Numbered from the stretch's first letter, positions 22,104-35,800 are shown. The stretch is 64,000 bases of DNA from Bisporella sp. PMI_857 (GCA_021307315.1 JAJSPD010000090.1:1-64000); one strand, 5' to 3'. The notes: generated by a model from the letters alone, not told the origin. A program made the numbers and translations.

Positions 22104-24320
22104 GTGAGGATGATGAGTGAGGCTGAGATATCATGGAGCACCAGCATTTCGCCACCGCCACCGCCACCACCGGTTAAAACGCAGATTCGCAATGCATGTG
22201 CTTGCGAAGCCTGCTGTGCCAGCAAGAGCCGCTGCTCGTTCCACGAGAACCAGAGCCTCCGCCAAAGATGCGCGAAGGCTAGAAATTCCTGCGCTGTGAG
22301 AACGAAAGCGCGGCCGATGCGGGCGCGCGGCGGCGTATGGTACCGAACCACTTGCACAAACGAGCATTTCTTCTAATGGCCAGCTAGGAGACCCCTATAT
22401 AGTGTTACCAAGACTATCTCTCCGCGACCCGATGGCTTAGAATTTTCTTTAGGATTACCGTCGTGTTCTGCCCCAGATGGGATTAAAGATGTGCTGGAGC
22501 TGCAGTAAGTTTCCTTTAGTGTGTCCGTGTCCAGTAGGGACGGCGGGAACGAGTTATCCTTTGTCCTCTTTGTCGATATTCCAAATTCATAAGACATAAG
22601 GTGCCTCACACATCTGGAAATATCAATACGTGCGAGGTTGCATTTGAAGCTGGTTTTCCAAAATATTATTAACTAATATTTTCGAAGTGATCACCACAAG
22701 CATGTATTTGGCGACAATGATTCGGATATCGCAGATACAGCCCCAGAGGTCGGGTCGGCAATCATTGGCCATCGAAAGTTGGATCTCAAAAAGGCGGACC
22801 GTCTTCTTTCCCGGTATCGACGGATGGAACCTTTTCCGCCTCCGTTGTTATTCCCAGCGATGCCACTGTCCCATCTCTCGCGCGGATATCCCCATTCTTG
22901 CTCTTGGCCATCCTGACGGCGGCTTCATCCATGGATACTCAACTTTGACATCAGATGGACCAAGAGTTCAGAAGAATACCGAGTGCAAAAGTCATTATAG
23001 ACGGTCAAAAGACTCTTGATTTTCTGCAGGGCCTGTTCCTTTATATTGCCTGGACAACAAAGCAACGTGGGCCGGGGATATTAATCGCTATATTAGGTAT
23101 CCTCTGCATTCTGGGTTTAAAAATAATCAAGCTTTCATGTATGTCAACCTGGCCATTAGTTTGGCGGTAGACTTTGGGCTTCACAATGAAAGCCCAAGCG
23201 CCAACGAGTTTACGGCTGTCAGGCAAGAGGGTTTGGTCGTCAATGGATCTTTGACACAAACAGCAAGAAAGGCATATCCCAGTGCTTATTACATCTCTTC
23301 TGGGTACGTCCGTTTTTGATCCCCGACAGCAGCAGAACTAATGGTTATCTTTAGCCTCTCGATGGGCTTCCAAAAACCAAATCATCTCCAATACCGTAAT
23401 CTCATGGGTGCTCAAGGGGAATCGCTTCTTCAGAGCGAGCACCAGGCGGAAGTAATAGCACTCATCATCATCCAGCGCCTGACTGAGAAGATCGCCAACT
23501 TCCACCGGGAGAGGCATGTTGACCCTGACGACCCCAATCGGATTGTCAACGCCGAGATCAGTTTGCAAATCTTCCACAGCGAGCTCGATCAGTGGCGACT
23601 GCCCCCTCCGACCGAAACTCAAAACATGCGTAAATATTTCCACCTCTCCGAAACCGTTCTTCGAGATCGTTTCTGACCATGCGGCATAGCCACCATTGCG
23701 CTCGCGGATCGATTCGCAGGTCTCTCCATTTACAGCTACGAGCTCGGCGTAAAGAAAAAGTCGTATCGCAGCCATATCAACTGTATCTCCAGCGCGGCGA
23801 TGCAATCGTCATCGCACCTCACGGCGTGCCTGGATGTCTGCAAGCGGTCCTTCGAGTACCTGCTGTCGGCGCCGGAATCGAACTACCTGAACTTCGGCAC
23901 GATCCAATGGTCGCTGATGGTGCAAGCGACGCTGGCGCTGTCGCGACTGACCTTCCTCCTAGCCGCCACCATAGGCTGGGACGCCAACAGCACGCGAGCC
24001 AACGTGCCCATGGCCATGTACCTTGACGCACTGTGTTACCGCTTCCAAACGCTGGGCAGCGTGAAGCGCAGCTATGAGAAGCGCGTTGCTAACGCCCAGC
24101 CCGCCCCGCCGCCCACAGATGCTCGTACCTCCCCCCGAGGCACTGTCCCATGCTGGATCCGACACTGCGCCCGTACTTTGCCGACTATCAAGCCGATCCC
24201 GCTGACGGTACGGCTTGGGAAACCGGCACGAGCTGTGCATTTACAGATACAGTGGGCAACTGTGGTATAATGCAAAAGAACCTAAAGCTAAAAAAGCTTG
24301 AGAAAAGCGGGTTCTATATA
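22104..24320 (+). pseudogene. Zn2Cys6 transcription factor, decayed
   Basis: The ATG at 22104 gives a Pro-rich start and then a zinc cluster (about 22175-22310): CEACCASKSRC for the first half, but the second half reads RQRCAKARNSC, missing one expected Cys. A six-base duplication adds an extra Cys-Ala before the cluster. ARPMRARG ends the exon, as in related regulators. The fungal transcription-factor middle region then appears in pieces and several frames: FLQGLFLYIAW (about 23010), NLAISLAVDFGL (about 23145), GESLLQSEHQAE to LDQWRLPPPTETQN (23400-23625) and LTACLDVCKRSFEYLLSAPESNY to DALCYRFQTLGS (23815-24060). Frameshifts and stops separate them. These proteins bind DNA as regulators of nearby pathways. 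It lies beside the glycoside hydrolase pair, which it may once have controlled. Confidence 0.65.
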
Positions 24321-24487
24321 CCTCTGGGTGGGTGCGCGGCTATCGTAAGTCACGTGTTATTCTTGGACGGGACATGACAACATGACTCCTCAACCAAAAC
24401 CAAAGTCTAGTCTGAAACACATGGATATAGGGCAAGTAACACTCTGATTGACTACAAGATTGGGCGCTTGAGATATTGCCCTTTCTC

Positions 24488-26322
24488 TCACGGCTCAGTG
24501 CTGAGTACCAACAGTGACACCTGTAAGCCACCTAAACCATCTGTCCCTGTCACGATTGCACCATCGACATCCCAGGTCGAATCACCCCAGAGCGTATTAT
24601 CGATGGATTCTACCAGGACACCATCTGGCAAAACCACCCGGATCTCATCGGAAAGGTCCTTGTAGTTGAGGTTTACGACGCTCAAAAGAGCTTTCTTATT
24701 CTCTTTGTTAACCCAGATCGCTGCGTCGATACGACTGCCACCCTGCACCTCCAGCCCCTGGAAAAGTGGGGCCTCAAGAAAAAAGCCGCCAGCGGTTGCG
24801 CTCGTTAATACGACCGCCATACGATTTGTCGCTTCAAGCAGTTCTGGCGTGGTCGGGTAGTTCCACATGACAATCCCCTTCGCCCCATGATTGATTGCAA
24901 GAAAAGTCATGACTGCCTCCTCTGCCGCTGTGGGATATCGAGCCCAGAATGTTTCATTACCGAATGCCTGCGGTGCGTACCACTGTGTTTTGGACCAGCC
25001 CAGAATGCCATCACGCCGATGAAACTCATCGATGCGGGTTGAAATATCCTCGAAAACGCCATCGCAATTGTCACAGCCGCAACAGCCGTATGTCAGGTTA
25101 CACTCAGTGTTATACACCGTAGAGAAGGTTGCGTTAATAGCAATAGGATAAGTGTCAGTCAGTACGATATCTCCCCCAGCCGCGTAGTTAGAGTAATAGA
25201 AGTCATGGCAGTTCAGCGCTAGCGAGATAGGATGGTATGGGTCCAGCTCCCTGATCTTTTCGTACGCGAGACCCGTCGAGTTTAGAGGGTTACTCTTACC
25301 ATCCGGCTCATCACTCTGGTACCAGAGAAGCATAGATGGATGACTTCTCAGGTGCTCGACTTGCTCCACCATTTCGGTAGAGTTCTGAGGCTGCCATATG
25401 ACGTCATACTGGAAGTAAAGCCCAAGCTCGTCCGCACGTTGCAAGTATGGCTCAAATTCGTCCCAAGGGAATGGCTTATCGCCAAGTGATCCCGTTGGAA
25501 CGATATGAATGACATTATAACCCAGAGCAGCAAAGTCATCAAGAGTTGTGATATTGCTGTTCCAGTACAGAGTCCATTGGACTACCTCTATCAGCTGAAT
25601 GTATCCCCAGTACTGAATGGAGTAGCGCTTACCATAGTACGTGTACGGGAAGATGTGACTCCAGGCTTCGTCACCCCTTTGTACCCAAAGTCCGCCATAC
25701 AAATTATCCACCCTTGAAATACTACCATAGTGCTCGGGGTATGGTAGCCGGAACAACTCTGCTGAGGCAGTGTAGACGGCATCTCTGCCCAATGTCGCTT
25801 CAATGCTTATATTATAGGCACCGAGGCTACCAGGGAAACACTCGAGATCAAGAGCGACTTCATTATTGGTCGTGCCAACGAACACAGAGGTAGTCTTCAC
25901 GATTCCGCCATCATAAATGACATCGACTTTTAGCAAAGTGGGGTTCAAAGCTGGATCTGAGTAATTTCTTGATGTTAGAGGTTGGCCTACTTGATATGAA
26001 ATCCCAGCATCGATGAGAAGACTCCCGTTTGACTCATTATCGAGATAGATGCTCATTCGAGGCCGCACTCTAAAGTTCAACAGTGGAAAACTTGACACCG
26101 CAGGTTCTTCGAACCGACCGCCAGGGTCAAATGAGGAGTTGCTGCCGCGAGTAGATTAGTATTGCCGACTTCGAAATGCCTGCATTTTTTCGGTGAAATC
26201 GAGACTCACGATTCACGATATGCTTTTCCGCACCATATGTCTACACCAGGCGCGTTGTTAAACTGGGCCGCGCAAAGCCCAAGGACAAGCGTCGACACAA
26301 GCCTCCGGAGGAATTGGCTCAT
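24488..26322 (-). CDS. Secreted TIM-barrel glycoside hydrolase, 588 aa
   Basis: Exon 1 is 26322-26210, starting with a signal peptide (MSQFLRRLVSTLVLGLCAA). The intron is 26209-26142 (GTGAGT..GGCAG) and exon 2 runs to the stop at 24488; frame is kept. The first third is beta-rich, the middle reads as a clan-A type barrel: GYNVIHIVPTG, FPWDEFEPYLQRADELGLYF, HPSMLLWYQSDEPDG, where DEP is a candidate acid/base, and TAAEEAVMTFLAINHGAKG. A Cys cluster (YGCCGCDNC) is near residue 380, and the end is a beta domain. Fungal relatives are secreted and uncharacterised; I cannot assign a CAZy number. It is transcribed away from the GH29 gene, with about 880 bp between the starts, so the two may share control. 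No lesion is seen. Confidence 0.85.
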
Positions 26323-27199
26323 CCTTTCTCCTGAATAGTATCAAGGCGGACTGTTCAGATGCAAACAGGAGATCAGTTCCCGGAACAAACTTTTAATACC
26401 ATGTAAGCCGTCTTGAATCCAGTAGGTAATGTAATCTCATCATTTCACATCTGGTGTTTCCCCCATTATAGATAACGATCCGCAATGTGCTTTTATATAC
26501 CCGGTACACGATACAGATCTGAGATGGGACCTACCACGTTACATGGAGATGTGAGAGTTGGTGATAATTGATAGCGGATGTAGAGCAGCATTAAAGAATC
26601 CAAACTTGGCTCCTCCTCTTAGCGCCTCGCTACCTCGATCCAGCATTGCGCCGTTGTTAGACTGTACCTCATAAAGTGATGATCCGCAGGACTGCCGGGA
26701 GTCTAAGGACATTTGGGAGAGATGGCCGGGTGGTGGCAGAAGTGGGGGAAGGATTAAAATGCTCAACCTGAGTGTTTGCATCGATGCGATGGTTGGTAAT
26801 GCAATACTACCTACCTACGTAATTCAATAGTGACTGCATCACCCACCTCTGGCGCAAAGTATCTTACTATATACGAGGTTGTATCGACGCTACAAGTTCA
26901 TAATGTTATTCTTTGAACTCTAAAAGTGGTCTGGCAACTTTCCCCCTCCCCGCTCGCTTTGATGTCTGCGCGGTTAATTTCAAAGTGGAGTAGATCCTCA
27001 ATCAGCTCTGAGAAAGCAGGAACGTTACGTTCGATTCTCCCTTCCCATCCTGAAAGACGAAAGTATCTGACGGGAGATACTGAAGCCTGAACAAGCCGGC
27101 GAGCTGCCAAAGTTCAAATGACGACCGTCCCCTACGCTGACTCCCCATTCGATATCGTCTCATCCTGTTGGTGGTCTATCGGAGCAAAGCTGTCACAGT
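26323..27199. promoter_or_regulatory. Shared promoter region of the divergent hydrolase pair
   Basis: About 880 bp separate the two start codons. No other convincing gene lies inside. A bidirectional promoter is inferred from the layout alone; no specific operator is identified. Confidence 0.4.
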
Positions 27200-29816
27200 A
27201 TGGTATCGTTTTTTGGCGGGGCAGCGATCTGGGTAACCGGGCTGCATGCTGTTAATACTGTCGCCAAGGTAAGCATTTTCTTTCGATGTCGTCTTTCGCA
27301 GCTCTGAGCTGATACTGGAAAGTCTGTTCCTTTGGACCTCGAGCCCTTGTACAACAACAAAGCTTTTGGGAAATTCTCAGGAGAGGCGAATTTCAACAAT
27401 TTGAACGAGTCATATCCTGCTCCCAGATTCGACTCACCTAACTATACCTCAATTGAGACTGGAGTAACATATTCCTTTCCCGGGTACACTGGACCAGGTA
27501 AACCCGACAATGTGATATGCGATGGGCAGACCATTTCTGTCCCCTATGGAGCGTACTTCTCAGCCTCGTTCCTCGTAGCAGCAGATCTAGAACTTTATAG
27601 TGTTTCGGCCAATGTGACATTCACTTACACTGACAACAGCACTTCTATGTGCGAACTGCGTAGCTTAAACTTTTTCAATTTCTTGACCATCAATCGGGGG
27701 GAGATCATCTTTCCATATCGCTTCACCGAGAATGGCACAAACTACAATACGACCCATATTTTTGAGCGTTCTGCAGCTCTGAATATTGGGAAGACGCTGA
27801 GTTCTATCACACTGCCTACAACGACCAATACAATCGAGGGCCGTCTCCATGTCTTCGCATTGTCTTTGTGGAAAGGCTCGAACATCGAGGTACAGTCTGT
27901 CCGGCCGACTCAGAAGTGGATTGGCCAAAATACGCAGATAGTGGAGGTTACTGTAAATAATGCAGGCTCTGAGTGTGTCTCTTGTGACGGGGCAACGCTG
28001 TCTCTCGCTGGGCCGGGATTTCGTACTGTCCGAGATGGAAGTTTGAAAAGGTTGTGTCCAGGTGATCAAAAAATTGTTACTATTGGGGTTGAGGGATCAA
28101 TAAATGGCTCCGTGCCCGTAGACGTAATCATTAATAGCGCAGTCGGTCGACAGAGCTCGTTATTTGAGGGTATTGAGATCGGCCTTAGCAAGTGGACCTC
28201 AGAGTCTAGCAGCTTAGCCAGACACGAGAGCCCTGAGTGGTTCAACGATGCCAAGTACGGAATCTTTATTCACTGGGGACCATACGCTGTCACGGGTTGG
28301 GGTAATTCATCACCGTACGAGAGCTATGCGGAATGGTTCTGGTATGTATAACAAATACCTTGAAGATGAATTGTGTCGCGATGTCCCGCTGATGGCAATT
28401 CTTCAAGGTGGTATTCTACACACCATCCGCAAGCAGACAGATCTGATTTTTACAATTACCGGCTAGAAACATTTGGTCCTGATTGGGTATACGACGACAC
28501 CTTTCTGGATTTCAATGCATCAAATTATGACCCGAAGATGTGAGGCATTCAGCATTTGTGCATGTTTGATCCGGTTGATACGTACCCCATTGTACGAAGG
28601 TAGCATGAAGAATCAAGACTGACACAACAAATTGTAGGTGGGTCGACTTGTTCTCGGACGCAGGTGCAAAATACTTTGTTATTACAAGTAAGCACCACGA
28701 TGGATTCTCAATTTTCGATGCCGGTGTCACCACAAATCGTTCTTCGATACATTATGGCCCCAAGCGTGATCTTCTCGGAGAGTTATTCGAGGCAGCAGAA
28801 AAGTATCAGCCCCAACTCAAGCGGGGCAGTTATTTTAGTCTCCCAGAGTGGTTTAACCCAGATTTCGGTCCGTATGGCTTTGACCAGCTGCCAACAGAAT
28901 CAACAGTCTCGTGGCCTGGTATTCTGGCAACAAATCCATACACTGGAGTTGAGGAACCCTATACAGGTCATGTCCCGATTGACGATTTCATCGATGATCT
29001 AATGGTGCCGCAAATGGAGATCCTCGCATTTGACTATAGTGTGGATATTATGTGGTGTGGTATGTATCTACTACCTTTCCGTGATCAGTATTTATTAAAG
29101 AAAGAGCAGACTGCGGTGCAGCGAATGGTACTGCCAATTTCGCGGCAAAATGGTGGAACAAGGCAAAGACCGAGAACCGCCAAGTAGCAATCAATTCAAG
29201 GTGCGGCATTGCTGAGGCGGCAGATTTTGACACACCAGAGTACCAGACCTTTAGCTCAGCACAACATCGCAAATGGGAGTCAAACCAGGGCATGGACCCA
29301 TATAGCTATGGTTACAACCGAGCTACACCAGACCAAGCGTATATGAATGCTTCTACTATTATATATACCTTGGTTGATATGGTCTCAAAGAACGGAAATC
29401 TGTTGCTAGATATCGGCCCTCGCGCCGATGGCAGCATTGTCCAGGCTGAGATAGATAACCTCCGGGAAGCAGGTAAGTGGATTAATGCGCATGAGGAGGC
29501 GATCTTCAACACGACGTACTGGTTTATACAGAGCGAGATCACGGACGGGCCGGAAGTGAGGTTCACACAAACGAACGAGGCATTCTACATCATATTTCTG
29601 AAAAAACCAGAACTATATGGCGGCGCAGTCAAGATTGCAGCTCCTATACCCATCTTAGATGGTGATGAGGTCACCTTGTTGGCAGTTGAAGGTGGAAGAT
29701 CGCTGACATGGGCGGTCTTAGATCAAGGCCCTGGCTCGGTCCTTAGTATCGAGGTTCCTGACGGTTTACTCGATCAAGGGGAGTTTGGCTGGGTGTTCAA
29801 GGTTTATTATAATTGA
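27200..29816 (+). CDS. GH29 alpha-L-fucosidase, secreted, 782 aa
   Basis: Five exons keep frame: 27200-27268, 27323-28341, 28408-28539, 28638-29059 and 29110-29816. Exon 1 encodes a short signal peptide. A beta-rich N-terminal region of about 320 residues precedes the GH29 barrel, as in large fungal members. Family landmarks are EWFNDAKYGIFIHWGPYAV (exon 2), YFVITSKHHDGFSIFD and SLPEWFNPDFGPYGF (exon 4), and DIMWC joined across the fourth intron to D-C-G, which places the likely catalytic nucleophile Asp at the exon 4/5 junction. GMDPYSYGYNR and NGNLLLDIGPRADG follow. The enzyme removes alpha-L-fucose from glycans; retaining mechanism is known for the family. No stop or frameshift is present. 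Exon 2's acceptor (GGAAAG) is the least certain splice site. Confidence 0.9.
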
Positions 29817-30710
29817 TATCACGGATTTTGTTGTTCTGGTCTACAATGTAGCCATACTTTGAATTTATATAGAATGTTAAGCATCTGCGGTGCATAAATA
29901 TTATAACAAAGGTATTTTTGCGAACACTTTTTTACTGCTGGCAGAAAGTAACCCCAAAAAGGTAATATTAAGTTCGTGAGTTATACTAGCATATTGTCAA
30001 CTGTGTTGCACGGTATTTATTTTTGGATGTTACCAACAGCAAACAATCTTGCTACAACGATCTCTCAATAACTGTTGCAAGTAAAACAAGTCCAGCAAGT
30101 AGCCAGCGACTTCGCAACCAAGCGAAAGTTTTATACCTACGCTATCTCGAGTTGACTCAAAGCTTAAAGAAAACGAGCGTTATCGCGAAATCAGATTCAA
30201 GCATTCTATCACGAAAAAGGATAACTGAACATGTTTTGCATAGTCGGGCACCCATTATTGTTAACTAGTTGTATGCTATGATTGTGGTTGTGGCTCCTGG
30301 TGTGAGATGTAGAGAGAAAGCAAAGGCCGTCATGTATTCGTTCGGTTCAACACTGACCAATTTCAGTCCTTTGGGCAGAAGTTCATATTTCACGTGAACG
30401 AGGCAGCAATACGTAGTGTGACGCTACAGAACCAATAAAACAAAGCGCCTATATGCCATCAGTCCTACCAATAGTAACCTACTTATAAAGTTGCGACAAG
30501 CGACGGTTGATCTGGCTCGCTGTGATAGAGAAGGTGATCTCACTATATCCTAATAAGCCGTGAACCGGAAGCTTCCACCAATGCTTGAAAAATAATATAG
30601 TACTAATATTTATACTTACTCTAAAGACTTCAGTAGCTGTGGTGTCGTATCCTCGTTGAGAAGCATGAGGTAGCGTTCTACACAATTTGTTCAGTCAACT
30701 CAACCGGCTT
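29817..30710. other. Intergenic, no feature seen
   Basis: AT-rich, with short ORFs only. It separates the converging fucosidase and the Zn2Cys6 remnant. Confidence 0.35.
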
Positions 30711-32270
30711 CTAAACTATCTTGCTCCACTCACCACAGCTCAACCACCGCTTCCCCTCGGCTCGCAAGAATTTCCTCAGAATTTTCAAGTTTTTCAAATC
30801 TTCGTAGGAATTTTTATCCATCAATAGCCTCTGCGTTACAATCGCTGCAGCTTTGAACACCAAAAATGCGACAAATGGTGGGAAGAGATTGAAGTCAATA
30901 GATTGCGTATCCAGCATAAAGAGCTCAACTACACTAGTTATAGTGTCAAGGAGGAGATAAGAGACGTATCGGAGATAAAAGCGCAATTCGCAGTTGCTCT
31001 AGAAGTAAGAGGAAGGACTTTGCTCCCATGCTCGAACGCCAGAAGCAAAGTGCTGTTTCACATCAGCATCAACATACACACCTATAGACTCAAAATTAAA
31101 AACATTGATAGCTCACATGTTACAAAGGTTCAAACCTCCAGCATAAAGGTGGATCCCATCTCCGACTTCCTGGTTCAGAGTCGTTTGGAGAACGATTAAC
31201 GTCTGAACGGTCAAGATCAGCTCTTCGATGTCAATTCGCGTTCTACTGAGGGGCTGTTGAGGTGGTATGAATCTTATCAAGAAGGGAGGAGGCTTCGGTG
31301 AGGCGTGAAAGGCGGCAAATAGAGCTTGTGCGGTCATGATTAGGCTCATGGGTTGGACAGATGGTGGGCTTCAGAAAACCCTAGATGGACAGGGAACGTG
31401 GACTAGTGATAGGCGGTTGCGGCCCGGATTCGACGGCGATGTATCTAGGAGTAGTAAGTAGATGACACCAAGGCTGCAACTCGGAGCGCTTTGTTAAAGG
31501 GATTCACCGGTCGAGGATTAGAATTCCGCACCAAATCAAAATTATCTCCTCCTGCTTTCTTCCTCATTTCGAATGGGAGAATGTGGTGCATCTACCCATG
31601 GACGAATGTCAAGTGCATCCGCGGCTCTGATGACGGCTCCAATCAAGATATAGGCTGCTGGGTAGAAGCCGTGTCCGACCTCAAAAAGAGTCACCAAAAT
31701 CCGTGACTTAACGATCGGAAACGAATTGATACCAAGTCCTTCGGTTGAGGCCAAACTACTCTTAATATAGAGATACATGGACTTGAACTCGGAAGTATCA
31801 TTGCCACTTTCTGGGGAGGAAGGTGGGGTGGCTCTGAGAAGGAGAATGCACAAACAGAGTAGTGCAAAGTCCAGAGGAGCCTAGTCCCAAGTTAGTGGGA
31901 GTCGGCTCCGTAGCCTAGAGATTGAAATAACGGGAAGCCATGGTTCGATAGCCTGGCAGTAAGACAACAGGACATCTTTAGGTGTGAGGGGAACAATTTC
32001 CCGGATGATAGCATCCTTAAGGTGGTCTAGTGTAACTATGCCTGAACGAAGAGATATCTCAGGCTTGGGGGACGGCGAAGGAGTTGGACCCGAAGATCCT
32101 CCTCGGGATATTTCATACTTGCATGGTTGACGGAGTCTACGAAAGCGCAGATTAGCAATATTATATTATACAGGTTAACAAGGTTCGCGCTTGTACTGTT
32201 TGCAGAGTCCGCAGTCTGGAAGCGCCTTGTCGCATCGTTCGAAAGGCATCCTAGTGAGTAATTGGAGGCA
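30711..32270 (-). pseudogene. Zn2Cys6 transcription factor, decayed
   Basis: Reading leftward, the zinc cluster's second half is clear: RCDKALPDCGLCKQ, and an intron (GTACAA..TCGTAG) joins it to LRQPCKYEI, giving the Cx6Cx2Cx6C spacing. A Pro/Ser linker and a helical region follow (HLKDAIIREIVPLTPKDVLLSYC). An in-frame TAG at 31883-31881 interrupts the frame just before APLDFALLCLCILLL. The fungal_trans middle region continues to 31542 (LVTLFEVGHGFYPAAYILIG) and then changes frame. The end (30986-30711) has FKAAAIVTQRLLMDKN and LRKFLRAEGKRW, typical of this family's C-terminus. The first half of the zinc cluster was not found. It is a second broken regulator beside the hydrolase pair. Confidence 0.65.
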
Positions 32271-32870
32271 AACCGCTGTAGAGAGGTTGTGTTATGGGTT
32301 GGTTGTTGGTAGGAGGAGGTGCGGGGACCGGCGGGCTTGTGAAGGTTGAGGTGGGATGCGGGATGTGCGGGCTCGTGAGCAGGAAGGTATGAGGACTGTC
32401 AAAGTGTTGCTTGCGTAGTAAGACATGCTTAAAAAATCATATGTATAGAATCTCGGTTAGCAAGAAACAATTGAAATGGCTTCCTTCAATCCAACTGCAA
32501 AAGCATAAAGGGAATGTGCCTTCCAGCGGATGCCCCCAAAGCACTACTGTAGTAGTAGTAGTAGTTTATTGCGCCCGGCTAAGCCTAAAGGGCCCTATTC
32601 TATATTACATTATACACTTCCTTCGGTGTTTCTAATGCCTCCTGAAGCCCATACAGAACTGCTTCTATTGATATTTTCCAATTTCAGTAACACATATTCA
32701 ACGTGGTCTCGTGCGTAGTTAGTGGCAAGTTAACTTGAAGTTCATTCCTCCAAGTGTTCAATGTCCTATTGTCGGCGACTGAAGCGAGACCTGCTGGGGA
32801 CACGAGGTGATAAGGGGTTAGTCGGGATAAAAGAAAGAAATGGGATTTCCTATTGTAGGAAGTTAGTTGC

Positions 32871-35800
32871 CTACTCTACTTCCATGTCCAGTCGTCTTGT
32901 GGCTATGGCGAACTTGATCGTTGCTCGAACCGCGTCTATATTTGGTGTCCATGTCTCTGGGTCAGATGGAGCTTTCCCCCCAAGATGGAAGGAGAGGTTG
33001 CCTCTTCTAGTGTCTGTCTGTGCTAGCATTTGCGTTCGGTGTGCGTCCCATCTCGTGCATCGGAAAAGGAAGTGCTTGATAGTTTCTGTTGCCTGTCCGC
33101 AGGCACATTGGTCAGATTCCGCTGCTCCAATCCGGTGAAGATATCCGTTCAGTCGTGCCATTCCTGTACGGAGCTGTGCTAATACGCTCGCTTCTCTCCG
33201 CTTGAGACCGTCGTATAGGGTACGAGTATGTTTTCCTGGCAGTGCGGTGTCTATTTCTCTGGAATACTTTCCCACCTCGTCTGGTAGTGTCCTTATTGCC
33301 TTTTCTGCTTTTCCCCTGTTGATAGTTGTAGATTTGGCTTGGTAGCACTGCCCTTGCGGTGTTCGGTCTGGCTCGGTAGCCTGTCGTGCGGCTTCCTTTG
33401 CTCTCCTGCCGAGCTCGAAGCTCTCCTGAGACGGGATCCATATCATCGAGATAGAATTGCCTCCTTTTCTCAGCGCAGACGCTACCTCGTAAATCTCTTT
33501 AATGCTGGTTTGTCCTGATTGATGTCTTGGTTGGCTCGTTGCTAGCAGGGCTCCCTGGTTGTTTGAAATAATCGTGATCTGTCTTCCCACCAGATGTAGC
33601 GGTAGGCGCTTCATTGCCATCGCGATCGCGGCGAGTTCAGCCGTGTACGGGTTCTGTTCCGTTCTTGCTCCCAGCGTGACCGAGTATGCAATCGGTTCTC
33701 TACCTGTTACAATGCCGAGAGAGTCGTGGATGGCTCCTCCCATCCCCACTATCCTCTTTCTCGCGGACGAGCTTGTCGCAATCCGAATACCGCAGATAGT
33801 GTTCGCAATGTTGGTAGTCTCCTCCGTTCCGAAGTCGATTGTAGCGGGGAGCCGTTCCTCCCACGGAGCGATTACATAAGGCTGAATAACCTCCATCTTA
33901 TTTGTTGGCATGTTTTGATGCGCACAAGCTATCTTTTGCAATGGTGACGTGAATCTCCGGAGTGCTCTGGTGTTTAGCTTCGATATTGGATTCGTTTCGG
34001 GCAGCGTGCGGATGTTGACCCACACTTTCGTAGCCCTCTCTGCAAACCGCTCGCTCACTGTACGTATGCTGGCCTCGGCTTCTGCAACTGCGGTGGCGAC
34101 GGTTCGGAAAGCTCCTGTGACGGCCTGTGCTCCGATTCTTTGTATTCGGTTCATTAAGGCCATGCCCTTGTGCCCGCAAGCATGCATCCACACATTTGAA
34201 GCGTAGTCCACGACTGGCGCTACCGTCGCTCCAAACAACTGCCTTGCAGTTGAGGGAGAGACCAGCCGTAGTCGTTTTAATGCCATCGCGGCAAGAAGGC
34301 CCTTGGTTGTTGCTTTCCCGATGTGCTGTACATACCGGAGTCCGGAGTCCATAACAACTCCTAAGATCTTGGTCGCCTCCTTTGGTGCGATTGCCTCACC
34401 TTTGATAGTGAACGGTCTGGTACTGATTCGGTCATGCCGTCTAGTGAAATGAATGATTGCTGTCTTCTTGCCTTCGAACGTGGCTCCGCTCCGCCTTTCC
34501 CAGTCCATTGCTTTGTCGATGATAGCTTGAATCCCTTCTCGGTTCACATCCGCTGATGACCCTGTAACCCACGCGTTATAGTCGTCCACAAATGCTATTG
34601 ATCCCCCATTTGCATTCAGTTTGTGTTGAACTAGGTCGGCATTGAAGAAGAGGAACAGGATTGGCGACAGTGGTGACCCTTGCGGTAGGCCGGCTTGTGG
34701 CAGTGGCTGCTGTTGAGACGTGTGGCCATTGACTAGTATGGTTGCGGTGCGTTCTGAGCAAAAAGCATCAATCCACCGTACTAGGGCCGGTGGGATGCCT
34801 CTCGCTGCGAGTCTCTGCAACAGCCTGTCCTTGTACACTCCATTGTATGCGCCCTTCACGTCGAAGCTAACCAAGCTCAGGACCTTCTTTGATCTCCATG
34901 CATTATAGATGTGTTCTTGCAACAGCAAAAGTGCCTGTTCAGCAGAGCGCTTCTTTCTGGCCCCGAAGTGATTCGTGGGGAGCAGACCAAAGGTCTCTAC
35001 TGCGTGCGATATTCTCTCAGCAATCACCGATTCTAGTGTTTTCCCCAGTGTGGAGAGCAGCGAGATCGGCCTCCATGATTCTGCAACCGTGTAATCACCT
35101 TTGTTTGGCTTCTTCAGCGGTATGATCTTGGCATTTCTCCATTGTGTAGGGAGTTCCCCTTCGTCCAACGACGTCTGAAAGAGGAGCAACACCCTGTCCT
35201 TGACCACTGGCCATACCTGCTTCCATACCATGGCTGGTAACCCATCCTCTCCTGGCGCCTTCCATGGCTTCGCCGCGAACATCCTCCGTTCGACTTCTTC
35301 CATGGTCAGGGGAGGCATCGACACTGCGGTTCGCTGTGGTCGTGGTCCTTCATCTTCTATCCTCTCCGGCAGTGGGGGAAAGAACACCGACAGCAGTTCC
35401 TCTGCTTGTTCAGTTTTGTTTTTCGTGGTGGATCCGTCTCTTCTCGTTAGCGGCGGTATCTTGTCAAATGCTGAACTGCCACGAGGATCTAGGTATTTTG
35501 CCGCTTGCCAGATGTTTGTGTCATCTGCGAGGAAGTCCTCCCAGTGCGCCTTTTTCTGTCTCCGGACAGCATCATGGTATTCCTTAGCAGCCTCATTTGC
35601 TTGCTGTTCTAGTTCAGGAAACATGCGACCCATCCGTCGTTGAGTTCTAGCCTGGTTCCTCCAGTACGTATAGACTCGCCGCAGCTGTGTGAGGTCTGTT
35701 GTCCACCATCTCTTCGCGTATGGTGAAGGTTTAGCCCTTGGGGTGAGTGCATGGACTGCCTCCAGCACCGCTGTCATTAACCCATCTGCCTGTTGCTGTA

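Noticed and set aside
22043..22357. 104-codon minus-strand ORF with a Gly run
   Set aside because: It is the complement of the Pro-rich stretch and zinc cluster of the plus-strand regulator.
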